Part shown: positions 35,963-44,375 of the stretch, piece by piece
Numbering within the stretch: position 1 is the first letter of the stretch
Layout: every line of letters begins with the position of its first letter
Origin: Glaciecola siphonariae
GTDB lineage: Bacteria; Pseudomonadota; Gammaproteobacteria; Enterobacterales; Alteromonadaceae
DNA: 64,000 nt
NCBI RefSeq assembly: GCF_042652645.1
Contig: NZ_JBHSGU010000005.1
Span: 1-64,000, forward strand
Reading direction: 5' to 3'
Notes under the pieces: model-generated
Told to the model about the DNA's origin: nothing
Databases searched by the model: none
What the model saw: the letters and a program-made list of their open reading frames with translations, nothing else
Translations under genes and position numbers: made by a program

Positions 35963-37291
35963 ATGTCATCATCGATTAGTCATTTACTTGAAACGCTCAA
36001 TTTATCTCATATTACCCATAGCGACATTCAGCCTCTTATTCATGCTCTAAAAGGCGATGCCAAAGTGAGTGTGTGTCACCAAGGCAATTCTTTCGAGGGC
36101 CGAAGTATTGAGCGCATTACCTTTGGTAATGGCCCGATCAAAATACTTGCTTGGACGCAGATGCACGGCAATGAAGCAACCGCGACGGCCTCGGTATTTG
36201 ACTTGTTAGACACCTTACTCTCGTCAAGCGATGAAAGCTTAGTAGATGCAGCTAGTCTTTTTACCTTAGATATTGTGCCCATGCTCAACCCTGATGGCGC
36301 TGAGCGCTGTATTCGCCACAACGCTCAGGCAATAGATATCAACCGTGACGCTATGGCAAAGCAGACCCTTGAGGGCAATCTGTTGATGGACCTCGTAGAC
36401 ACGCTCAAGCCGCATATTGCGTTTAACCTACACGACCAATCTCCGTATTATCAATGTGGCACCAACGGCAACCCGTCGACCATTGCATTTTTAGCGCCTG
36501 CCTTTGATGTCGATAAAACCATTGATAAGCCTAGGCGTCTCGCCATGGCCTTAATTTCTCATATGACAGATGTGCTAAAGCCTCACATCAATCAGAGCGT
36601 AGCGCGCTATGACGATACTTTCTCGCCGCGCTCTTTTGGTGACAGGATTGCCGGTAAGGGCGCCGCCACCATTTTAATTGAGTCGGGCGCAGCTCGAAAC
36701 GACCCAGACCGCCAAATCGCTCGCCGTATGAACCATATTGCGATGTTAGCGGCCATGCGCATGCTCAAACGAGAGCATCAAGGCGATATTGACGATGCAC
36801 AGTTAGATGCTTTGCAGGATGCCTACTGGACGATCCCTGAAAACACCTCAGAAACGCTGTCTTCGCTGCTGATTCGAAACTTACACTTTGTGGGGCCGCA
36901 CAGCTATCAAGCCAGTATCAGCATTAAGCAAACCGCCCGTTATTCTAATCAGTTTTTTATTGATGCAGTAGGCGATGTGGGCGTGCAGGCTGGGCTTGAG
37001 GAGTTTGACGCCGGTGACCTCACCTATGATGCAGGTAGCGTACACACACTTAGCACAACGACCATCATTACCGAAGAAAGCTATCATGACTGGTTGCGTC
37101 AAGGGGTTATTCAGTTTCAAGGGCCGATAGAATATTTAGACAATCAATCGCCGTATCAAGTGCTTATGAATCAGCCGCTAAGCGCAGGGCCAAGAGCATT
37201 GGTGTTGCAACAACCAGCGTATTTTTTGATGCGCCGCGGCGATAGCGTTGTGGCAGCGGTGATTAATGGAAAGCTCATTAAGCTCACTTAA
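35963..37291 (+). CDS. M14-family metallopeptidase
   Basis: 442 residues without a signal peptide, so probably cytoplasmic. Zinc motif MHGNEA (H-x-x-E), the substrate-binding LNPDGAER and INRDA blocks, the third ligand in FNLHDQ, and the catalytic Glu in ATILIESGAAR. In this locus a role like MpaA (gamma-D-Glu-meso-DAP cleavage of imported murein peptides) is plausible but not shown by the sequence. The C-terminal 170 residues have no recognised domain. The stop overlaps the convergent GH3 gene by 8 bp. Confidence 0.83.
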   Translation: MSSSISHLLETLNLSHITHSDIQPLIHALKGDAKVSVCHQGNSFEGRSIERITFGNGPIKILAWTQMHGNEATATASVFDLLDTLLSSSDESLVDAASLFTLDIVPMLNPDGAERCIRHNAQAIDINRDAMAKQTLEGNLLMDLVDTLKPHIAFNLHDQSPYYQCGTNGNPSTIAFLAPAFDVDKTIDKPRRLAMALISHMTDVLKPHINQSVARYDDTFSPRSFGDRIAGKGAATILIESGAARNDPDRQIARRMNHIAMLAAMRMLKREHQGDIDDAQLDALQDAYWTIPENTSETLSSLLIRNLHFVGPHSYQASISIKQTARYSNQFFIDAVGDVGVQAGLEEFDAGDLTYDAGSVHTLSTTTIITEESYHDWLRQGVIQFQGPIEYLDNQSPYQVLMNQPLSAGPRALVLQQPAYFLMRRGDSVVAAVINGKLIKLT

Positions 37292-39188
37292 CACTCAATA
37301 CCGTTACCGGCGCTTGCCCTTTTGCAGGCGCTTTACCGCTGAGCACTTTGATGAATGAATCAAACACCGGAGCAAATAAGCTGTCATCTTCACCGGCGAC
37401 TTGATAGTCGTACGATGCATAAATACCCGAGTAAAGCGCTAACTCAGACGCGCTTACATAGGGCGAACGCATTTTTAAGAGAATTGTTTGTGCTTGACCT
37501 GAATTAGCTACAAGCCTTTGAATAGCCTCTTGCTGCATTGGCACTGATTTTCTTTGATTCGGCGTAATTCCCTCAAACTGGCGGCTCTCAAAAAACGACA
37601 GTCTAGGTTGGATATCCCCTATAATTATCAGATCGGCATCGGTGCTTAAGTCAATCTCTTCACTTAACTCACTTACGCATCTGTATTTTTGCCATCCTGC
37701 TACTTTTAAATAATGAGCAATCGCTTGGCAGCGACGTTTGTCGGGCATCACCGCATAAATACTTTGATTGGTTTTTATAACCGAAGGTAAGGCCTTAATT
37801 TGCGTCATTGCATCTAACGACAGCGCGCTCGCCAGCGGCGATTGTAAGTCCTTAGCTAGCTCGGCCTGCCACGCATTAAGACGCGTTTGCTTTTCAGCCA
37901 GGCTCAAGCGCGCATGCTCATTCATTTTTCGCTTTTCTTTGTGACGTAGAATGCGTAAATAGGAAGCCTCCACCTCTTTTTTAAGCGCAGGGTTGCTCGC
38001 AACCATGAGGCTAAGTTCACTTAAGAAATTTTCAAAGTCTTCTGCCTCGTGAGCAGAGCTAATTTTAAAAGGCATAAGCGCAATATCTGCGCCTGCTTTA
38101 AATGCTTTATATGCGGCATCAACTGGGCTTAAAAATTGGCTTATGGCGGCCATATCAAGCGCGTCAGTTACAATGAGTCCCTTATAACCAAGCTTCTTTC
38201 TTAGCAAACCGGTAAGTATTGTTCTCGACAAGGTAGCTGGAAGCTCTGTGCTGTGTCCGTTCAGGGAGCTAAACTGCGTTTGATCTACCAAAGGATATTG
38301 AATGTGGGCTGTCATGATCATGTCCACATCGGTGTTGTCTATAACATATTTAAAAGGTACAAGGTCTATACGCTCAATTTGAGCAAGGTCGCGCTCTACT
38401 CTTGGCAAACCAACATGGCTATCTACATAGGTATCTCCGTGCCCTGGGAAATGCTTCGCCGCCACGGCAATATTGTGTTGCCCAAAGGCTTTTATTTGCG
38501 CTGCCCCTAAAGATGCAACCCAATCAGGACGCTCTGAAAATGAACGCACGTTTATGATCGGATTCGCCGGATTGCTATTTACATCTAAACTCGGCGCAAA
38601 ATTTAGATTAAACCCTAGAGCATAAAGCGACTGCGCCATTAATTCGGCCGTTTTACTTGCGTAATGTATACCGTGCTCAGCAAAGGTTGCGCCTATGGCC
38701 ATATTACCCGCAAAGCCAAAAAACGCATCGTTTGGCAAGCGCGTTACGCGCCCGCCCTCTTGGTCAATGGCAATATACAGGGGTGTTTTACCGGCTGTTG
38801 CACTTTGTAAATCGTGAGTAAGTCTGAGGATTTGTTCTGGTGTTTGCAGGTTATCGGCAAACAAAATGACGCCACCTACCTGCGTCGTACTTAACATGTG
38901 TTTCAAACTAGGCTTTAAAGAAGTGAGTGCTTGCTGACACAACTTAGGCTTTGATATCGGTGTTGTAGGTGCCGAACTGTGAGTTTTATCGGGTGCTGGG
39001 CAGTAGTAGCGTAAATCAATCAATAATTTTTGCGCTACCATCGTTTTTAGCGAAACAGTGTTGCTATTAGCCTGCGATGCTGCGCACAGCAAAAGCGTGA
39101 TTAATAAGGCAAAAAAAGAAGTCAAAGCGCGCTTTGGTATAGGCAGCACAGGCAATATCGCACGTTTGGCATTAGTATATTCGCCCAT
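37284..39188 (-). CDS. exported GH3 family, NagZ-like beta-N-acetylglucosaminidase
   Basis: 634 residues with a signal peptide (cut near ASQA-N, residue 41). The GH3 domain (about 90-440) has IAIDQEGGRVTRL, AKHFPGHGDTYVDSHVGLP (the His/Asp acid-base dyad typical of NagZ) and the nucleophile Asp in VTDALDM. The extra C-terminal domain and export resemble the secreted NagZ of Bacillus subtilis rather than the 341-residue cytoplasmic NagZ of E. coli. It would remove GlcNAc from muropeptides in the periplasm, making MurNAc ends for NamZ. Confidence 0.9.
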   Translation of the reverse strand: MGEYTNAKRAILPVLPIPKRALTSFFALLITLLLCAASQANSNTVSLKTMVAQKLLIDLRYYCPAPDKTHSSAPTTPISKPKLCQQALTSLKPSLKHMLSTTQVGGVILFADNLQTPEQILRLTHDLQSATAGKTPLYIAIDQEGGRVTRLPNDAFFGFAGNMAIGATFAEHGIHYASKTAELMAQSLYALGFNLNFAPSLDVNSNPANPIINVRSFSERPDWVASLGAAQIKAFGQHNIAVAAKHFPGHGDTYVDSHVGLPRVERDLAQIERIDLVPFKYVIDNTDVDMIMTAHIQYPLVDQTQFSSLNGHSTELPATLSRTILTGLLRKKLGYKGLIVTDALDMAAISQFLSPVDAAYKAFKAGADIALMPFKISSAHEAEDFENFLSELSLMVASNPALKKEVEASYLRILRHKEKRKMNEHARLSLAEKQTRLNAWQAELAKDLQSPLASALSLDAMTQIKALPSVIKTNQSIYAVMPDKRRCQAIAHYLKVAGWQKYRCVSELSEEIDLSTDADLIIIGDIQPRLSFFESRQFEGITPNQRKSVPMQQEAIQRLVANSGQAQTILLKMRSPYVSASELALYSGIYASYDYQVAGEDDSLFAPVFDSFIKVLSGKAPAKGQAPVTVLSVK

Positions 39189-39270
39189 TTAACTAGTTGC
39201 CTCTGTATAAAATGCCATATTCATGTTGAAGCGCCGCTTTGTAGAACCCTGCATTCAATTACCACCTCAC

Positions 39271-39340
39271 CTAACTTGTATCTAACTTGTATCTTACTTG
39301 CACCTAGTTTTCACCATGTTTTCACCATGTTTTCAACTGG
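39271..39340. repeat. two adjacent 11-bp tandem repeats
   Basis: CTAACTTGTAT twice plus a third variant (39271-39303), then TTTTCACCATG twice plus a variant (39308-39340). They lie in the 506-bp gap between the GH3 and TonB receptor genes, about 355-425 bp before the receptor start. The rest of this gap holds the putative operator at 39457-39473 and a leader of about 220 nt. Confidence 0.85.
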
Positions 39341-39446
39341 CTGTGACCTTGGCTTTGACCGCGCCCTTTATTTGCCCCATGCTTTGGTCTCGGGTCTGGC
39401 TTCATTGCGTCCCGCCTATAGCCCTAAAATATTTTATTGTAATATT

Positions 39447-39475
39447 ATGACACATATTTGGAATAATTTATTATT
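39447..39475 (+). promoter_or_regulatory. putative promoter and MurR-type operator of the TonB receptor
   Basis: The 17-bp TTTGGAATAATTTATTA (39457-39473) is the exact reverse complement of the motif at 27063-27079. It overlaps the spacer of a weak promoter, ATGACA (39447-39452), 17 bp, ATTATT (39470-39475). Together with the site before the first gene it suggests joint control of the two arms of the locus. Confidence 0.5.
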
Positions 39476-39694
39476 TACAAACTTTCCGGTTGTGCTAACG
39501 TGGTCGTTAAGGGAGGGTGCAACATAAGAACCCTGACTTGTGCCGCGGCTGTAATGTTTGTCTCGACACAATCGAAAAGCGTCAATCCACTCTCCTGGCT
39601 CATTGGGCATCAGTACGCTGTCGATGCTCAAACTCTATCAAAAACGAGTGATAGAAAACACATGCCAATAATAATCACATAGGGAGAATGCACA

Positions 39695-42553
39695 GTGAAG
39701 TTAAATAAAATTGCACTAGTGCTAGCCATGTCAGGTTTCGGCGTTCACGCCGTTGCTCAACAAGCTGCTGATCAAAACACTGAAACAAACGAAAAAGTCG
39801 AACGTATTGAAGTAACAGGCTCTAGCATAAAACGCACGAGCCTAGAGGGAGACTTACCGCTTACTATTATCTCACGCGCAGAAATTGACGCGGCAGGCAT
39901 TACCTCTGCTGAACAGTTACTGCTGCAACTCAATATATCATCAAACTCCAATGACAACCTTGCCAGTAATGCCGGTATTGTCGGCGGTGAAGAACGCGGA
40001 AACAACGGTGCATCAAGCGCTAACTTGCGTCAGCAAGGCGCGGGGTCAACGCTGGTGTTGCTCAACGGACGTCGTATTGCGACGCACGGTTTGCAGGGTC
40101 GCTCAGTTGACCTTAACTCCATCCCTTTTGCGGCTATTGAGCGCGTTGAAGTGTTGCGTGATGGGGCATCGGCTGTATATGGCACCGACGCCATCGGCGG
40201 CGTCATAAACTTTATCTTGAAAAAGAACTACAGCGGCGTGCAGCTAGGCGCATTTGCTGACCATACAGAAGACGGCGGCGGTAATATCTATCGCTTCAAC
40301 GTGCTAGCTGGCACAGGTGACTTAGAACAAGACGGCTTTAACATCATGGGCTCGTTATCGTATAAGTCAGCTGAAATTCTGCGCGGTACTGACCGTGACT
40401 TTACCAACACTTTTCAGCCTGAACGCGGATTATCACCCGATACCCGCGGTGCACCTTACGCATCTATTAACAACAGAAGCTCAGGCGGAGACGACCCCAC
40501 AAGCGCAAACTTTAATTTAATCGGGACCGGCTTAACCAATCCGAACACCGGCTTAACTAACGACGTATTAAACGTGCTTGCCCTGCCCGGCCAACCTGGA
40601 TGTGACTCGATAGAGGGCATGGGTGACGACGGTGCAGATTTATGGAACCGGGCACGCAACTTAGGCGTGAGCTGTTCGTGGGACTATCCGCGAGCCTCTG
40701 TATTACAACAACCGGTTGAGAATATTGACTTTGTAGGCCGCGGTACAATGAAGGTAGGTGAAGATTCAGAAGCCTTCATTGAGTTACTCGGCTCTGAAGT
40801 AGTCTCTAAAAAGGTGTTTGAGCCAAATCAAATAACGCCTTGGGCAATTGGTCAAGCAGGCTGGTACCCAAGTACTGGTGAATCCTACGATTATATTGTA
40901 GACGCGCTTTCAGATTTTTATGGCGCCGACCAGCTAAATATCGGTGCACCTATTGCCTATCGCTGGCGTTGTATGGATTGCGGCCCTCGCGAAATCGAGA
41001 CCACGACCAAGTCTTATAAAATTCAGTTGGGCATAGAGGGCATAATTGGTGATTGGGATTATAAAGCCGGTATCTCACGCTCTGGCAACGAGGCTGAATC
41101 GGTGCTCGGCGGGGGTTACCACTTCACCGACGACCTTGCAGCGGCCATAGGCTCTGGCGCCGTCAACCCGTTCTTATTACCCGGCGAAAGTCAGTCTGCT
41201 GCCGGCATTTCTGCACTCAATGCAGCCTCTGCCGAAGGCGTGAAACTGTTCAATGGTGAAACAACCATGACCCAGATTGATGCGTCTATTTCGGGCGATA
41301 CAGGCTTTGAGTTAGGCCTGGGTGGCGATACGATTTATGTAGCTGCAGGTGTTGATTTACGCCGCGAAGAATATACGTTTAACGGCGACCGCGAGAGTGC
41401 TGCGGCCCAACGCAGAATTTACGGCGCGCCTTTCGATGAGGCCGACACCCTGCCTGATTCAAGCCGCGACATAAAAGCAGTATTTGTTGAAGCCTTAGTG
41501 CCTGTGGTAGAAAGCCTAGAGTTAAACCTTGCGGTACGTCATGATAATTATGACGGCTTTGGCGGCACAACTAACCCTAAATATGGCTTTAAATTTACGC
41601 CCATCGACGAGTTATTGTTCCGCGGTGCATACAGCACAGGCTTTAGAGTCCCAACCTTTAATCAGTTATTCAGCGGCGTGACTGCTGAGCCCTACACAGG
41701 AACTGATTTGGCAAACCCATTTGTTTGCCCCGACGGCATCGTCATTGCCGACAACCCAAGCTGTCAACCTATTACTCCGGCTATCTTCTTCGGTGGTAAA
41801 GAGGACTTAGGCCCTGAAGAGTCCAAGCAATCTAGCTTAGGGGTAGTGTTTGCCACCGACAGCGTGGTCGTCAATGTAGATTGGTGGGAAATTGAAATTG
41901 AAGGCACTATCCAGACGCCTGGTTTTAGAGAGTTGATTGAAAATCCAGAGCTCTTTAGAGACAACTTCATTTTAGACTCTGACGGCAGCATCGCTGCAAT
42001 CGACCGTCGTTTTATCAACGCAGGTGGTCGAAAAACCAGTGGAGTTGAAGTGGGCGTTATCACCGGCGGTGATTTAGGCGAAGGCACATGGGGAGTTAAC
42101 TTTAACGGTAGTTACCTGATTGAAGATATCAAACAGGAACGTGATGACGCAGAATTTGGGCCTAATTTAGTGGGTACTCACTCACGCGGTAACATCCCAT
42201 TGCGCTGGAAACATACACTGTCTGCTAATTTCACCTACGGTAATTTCATTCATACTATTACGCAGCTTTATCGCCATAGCTACGACGATGAAACACCACC
42301 GGGCGTGGCCTCAGGTGAAGCTAATCCGCCATTTTACACAGGGCAGGTAGGTAGCTACACGGTGTATAACTACTCCATGAACTATACCGGTTTTGAAAAT
42401 ATGGAAGTTATTTTTGGTGTGAAAAACTTACTGGACCGCGATCCACCGTTTACCGCTCACCAAAACGACTTTTCGCCGGGTGCAGCATTTGACCCACGCG
42501 TAGCCGACCCACGCGGTCGCTCCTACACCGTGCAGGTGAACTACGATTTTTAA
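39695..42553 (+). CDS. TonB-dependent receptor of the peptidoglycan locus
   Basis: 952 residues; GTG start with an AGGGAG box 8 nt upstream. Signal peptide about 1-22 (cut VAQQ region). Plug domain about 35-190 with EVTGSSIKR, LVLLNGRRIATHG and VEVLRDGASAVYGTDAIGGV; the rest is a beta-barrel ending in Phe (VQVNYDF). TonB-dependent receptors import large ligands through the outer membrane. The neighbours (GH3, M14, amidase fusion) suggest muropeptides or glycan fragments as ligand, which is inference. A terminator follows at 42620. Confidence 0.93.
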   Translation: MKLNKIALVLAMSGFGVHAVAQQAADQNTETNEKVERIEVTGSSIKRTSLEGDLPLTIISRAEIDAAGITSAEQLLLQLNISSNSNDNLASNAGIVGGEERGNNGASSANLRQQGAGSTLVLLNGRRIATHGLQGRSVDLNSIPFAAIERVEVLRDGASAVYGTDAIGGVINFILKKNYSGVQLGAFADHTEDGGGNIYRFNVLAGTGDLEQDGFNIMGSLSYKSAEILRGTDRDFTNTFQPERGLSPDTRGAPYASINNRSSGGDDPTSANFNLIGTGLTNPNTGLTNDVLNVLALPGQPGCDSIEGMGDDGADLWNRARNLGVSCSWDYPRASVLQQPVENIDFVGRGTMKVGEDSEAFIELLGSEVVSKKVFEPNQITPWAIGQAGWYPSTGESYDYIVDALSDFYGADQLNIGAPIAYRWRCMDCGPREIETTTKSYKIQLGIEGIIGDWDYKAGISRSGNEAESVLGGGYHFTDDLAAAIGSGAVNPFLLPGESQSAAGISALNAASAEGVKLFNGETTMTQIDASISGDTGFELGLGGDTIYVAAGVDLRREEYTFNGDRESAAAQRRIYGAPFDEADTLPDSSRDIKAVFVEALVPVVESLELNLAVRHDNYDGFGGTTNPKYGFKFTPIDELLFRGAYSTGFRVPTFNQLFSGVTAEPYTGTDLANPFVCPDGIVIADNPSCQPITPAIFFGGKEDLGPEESKQSSLGVVFATDSVVVNVDWWEIEIEGTIQTPGFRELIENPELFRDNFILDSDGSIAAIDRRFINAGGRKTSGVEVGVITGGDLGEGTWGVNFNGSYLIEDIKQERDDAEFGPNLVGTHSRGNIPLRWKHTLSANFTYGNFIHTITQLYRHSYDDETPPGVASGEANPPFYTGQVGSYTVYNYSMNYTGFENMEVIFGVKNLLDRDPPFTAHQNDFSPGAAFDPRVADPRGRSYTVQVNYDF

Positions 42554-42619
42554 ACGCTTGCGTTAAAAAATCTGTGAACAAAACGGCTGAAAGCTTAAAA
42601 AGCTAGACGCTACGAAAGC

Positions 42620-42659
42620 AAAAAGCGATAGTTTGTCATTACGACCCTATCGCTTTTTT
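42620..42659 (+). terminator. rho-independent terminator after the TonB receptor
   Basis: Arms AAAAAGCGATAG and CTATCGCTTTTT around a loop of about 15 nt, ending in a T-run; 66 bp past the receptor stop. It separates the receptor from the halogenase-amidase-transporter set. Confidence 0.8.
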
Positions 42660-42698
42660 ATTGGCCCTAAAGACGGCATCTTTACTTGGCAGCATTGA

Positions 42699-42746
42699 GT
42701 ACTGCATTTCTGATGGCATTTGTAATGGCATTCCTCATGAGATTCC
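42699..42746. repeat. degenerate 12-bp repeat before the halogenase-like gene
   Basis: Units such as TGATGGCATTTG, TAATGGCATTCC and TCATGAGATTCC follow one another at a 12-bp period. The remaining spacer up to 42863 shows no clear promoter. Confidence 0.6.
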
Positions 42747-42863
42747 TTAACTCATAGCATGCCACAATACCATGTTATGCAACGACGCAAGTTTAGGTGA
42801 CATACGCGTAAATACTCAGCAATTATGATTGTTTCGCTCGTGTAAGCCCATTATGATTAAGTC

Positions 42864-44375
42864 ATGCAAAATAATAAAAAAATGAACGTAATAATTGTAG
42901 GTGGTGGGTCTGCCGGATGGATGACCGCAGCAGCACTGTCGCATATATTACCGCAAGCGCGTTATCATATCAGTTTAGTGGAATCACATAACATCGGCAC
43001 TGTGTCGGTGGGCGAGGCCACCATTCCTGCTATTTTAGAATTTAATCAAATGTTGGGCATTGACGAGGCGCAGTTTCTCAAATTCACCAATGGGTCTTTT
43101 AAACTAGGCATTGAGTTTCGCGACTGGTACAAAGTGGGTCAAAAGTACATGCACCCTTTTGGTCCTTACGGCGTGAATATGCAGGGCGTACCGTTTCATC
43201 ACTATTGGCTAAAAGACAAACTTGCCGGTAATGAACGCCCTATATCAGACTACTGCTTAGAGTATCGCGCGGCACTTAACAATAAGTTTTGTCATCCACA
43301 GCCTCAGTCTCGTTCTGCGCTTGCCAGTATAAAATACGCCTATCATTTTGATGCCGTAAAATACGCAGAGTTTTTATGCGAATTTGCATTGGCGCGCGGC
43401 GTCAAAAAAATCATAGGCGATATTCGTGACGTCTCTCAGCACGAGGGATCGCAAGATATTAAAGCGCTTAGTTTAAACGACGGTCATCACATAGAGGGAG
43501 ATTTATTTATTGACTGTTCGGGCTTTAAGGGGCTGTTGATTGCACAAACCTTAAATGTCGAATTTGAAGATTGGCGAGAATATTTGCCTTGCGATTCGGC
43601 CATTGCGCAGCCAAGCGCAGCGCTTGAAAGCATCAAACCTTATACCATTTCTACCGCGCACGAATATGGCTGGCAATGGCAAATTCCGCTTCAGCATAGA
43701 GTAGGCAACGGCTTCGTTTTTTCGTCCCAATTCCTGTCTAAAGAAGTCGCCATTGGCAAACTGGCTAAACGCCTACCCAGTAAAGCGCTCGCAGACGCAC
43801 GACAACTTAAATGGATAAACGGCAAGCGTAAGCTTGCTTGGAAAAACAACTGCGTTGCTATAGGGCTTTCTGCAGGCTTTATTGAGCCCCTTGAATCAAC
43901 TGGGCTACAGTTAATTCAGTCGGCGATTATGCGTTTGCTTTCGCTGTTTCCCGACGGCCCATGCCAACAGGCCGATATAGACACCTATAATCGCTATACC
44001 GACGACGAGCTATGGCGAATTCGTGATTTTATTATATTGCATTACAAAGCCACCGAGCGCGACGATTCGGAATTTTGGCGCTACTGTCAACACATGCCAA
44101 TTCCCGACACTCTGCAGGCTAAAATTGAGTTATATCGCGCCAATGGACGCTTGTTCCGCGAAAACAACGAGCTTTTTAACGAAATCAGTTGGTTTTCTGT
44201 GATGAACGGTCAAGGCATCGTGCCAAAGGGTTATCACCCTTTGGTCAATAATCTACCTGAACAACAACGACAACAAAATCTGTCGCACATTGCCGGGGCG
44301 ATGCACGAAGCCGAACAGCAAATGCCCGAGCATCAAACGTATTTAACACGCTACTGCGAAAGTGGACCCGCTTAA
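42864..44375 (+). CDS. flavin-dependent tryptophan-halogenase-like protein
   Basis: 503 residues. FAD-binding GGGSAG (about 13-18), Lys80 in the position of the halogenase catalytic lysine (NGSFKLGI), and the WxWxIP halogenase signature (WQWQIPL, near residue 272) are present, as is the C-terminal GLSAGFIEPLESTGLQLIQ. Such genes are common next to TonB-dependent receptors in Alteromonadales, where their substrate is usually unknown. Halogenation of tryptophan is not implied. The gene abuts the amidase fusion with no gap, so they form one transcript. Confidence 0.88.
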   Translation: MQNNKKMNVIIVGGGSAGWMTAAALSHILPQARYHISLVESHNIGTVSVGEATIPAILEFNQMLGIDEAQFLKFTNGSFKLGIEFRDWYKVGQKYMHPFGPYGVNMQGVPFHHYWLKDKLAGNERPISDYCLEYRAALNNKFCHPQPQSRSALASIKYAYHFDAVKYAEFLCEFALARGVKKIIGDIRDVSQHEGSQDIKALSLNDGHHIEGDLFIDCSGFKGLLIAQTLNVEFEDWREYLPCDSAIAQPSAALESIKPYTISTAHEYGWQWQIPLQHRVGNGFVFSSQFLSKEVAIGKLAKRLPSKALADARQLKWINGKRKLAWKNNCVAIGLSAGFIEPLESTGLQLIQSAIMRLLSLFPDGPCQQADIDTYNRYTDDELWRIRDFIILHYKATERDDSEFWRYCQHMPIPDTLQAKIELYRANGRLFRENNELFNEISWFSVMNGQGIVPKGYHPLVNNLPEQQRQQNLSHIAGAMHEAEQQMPEHQTYLTRYCESGPA

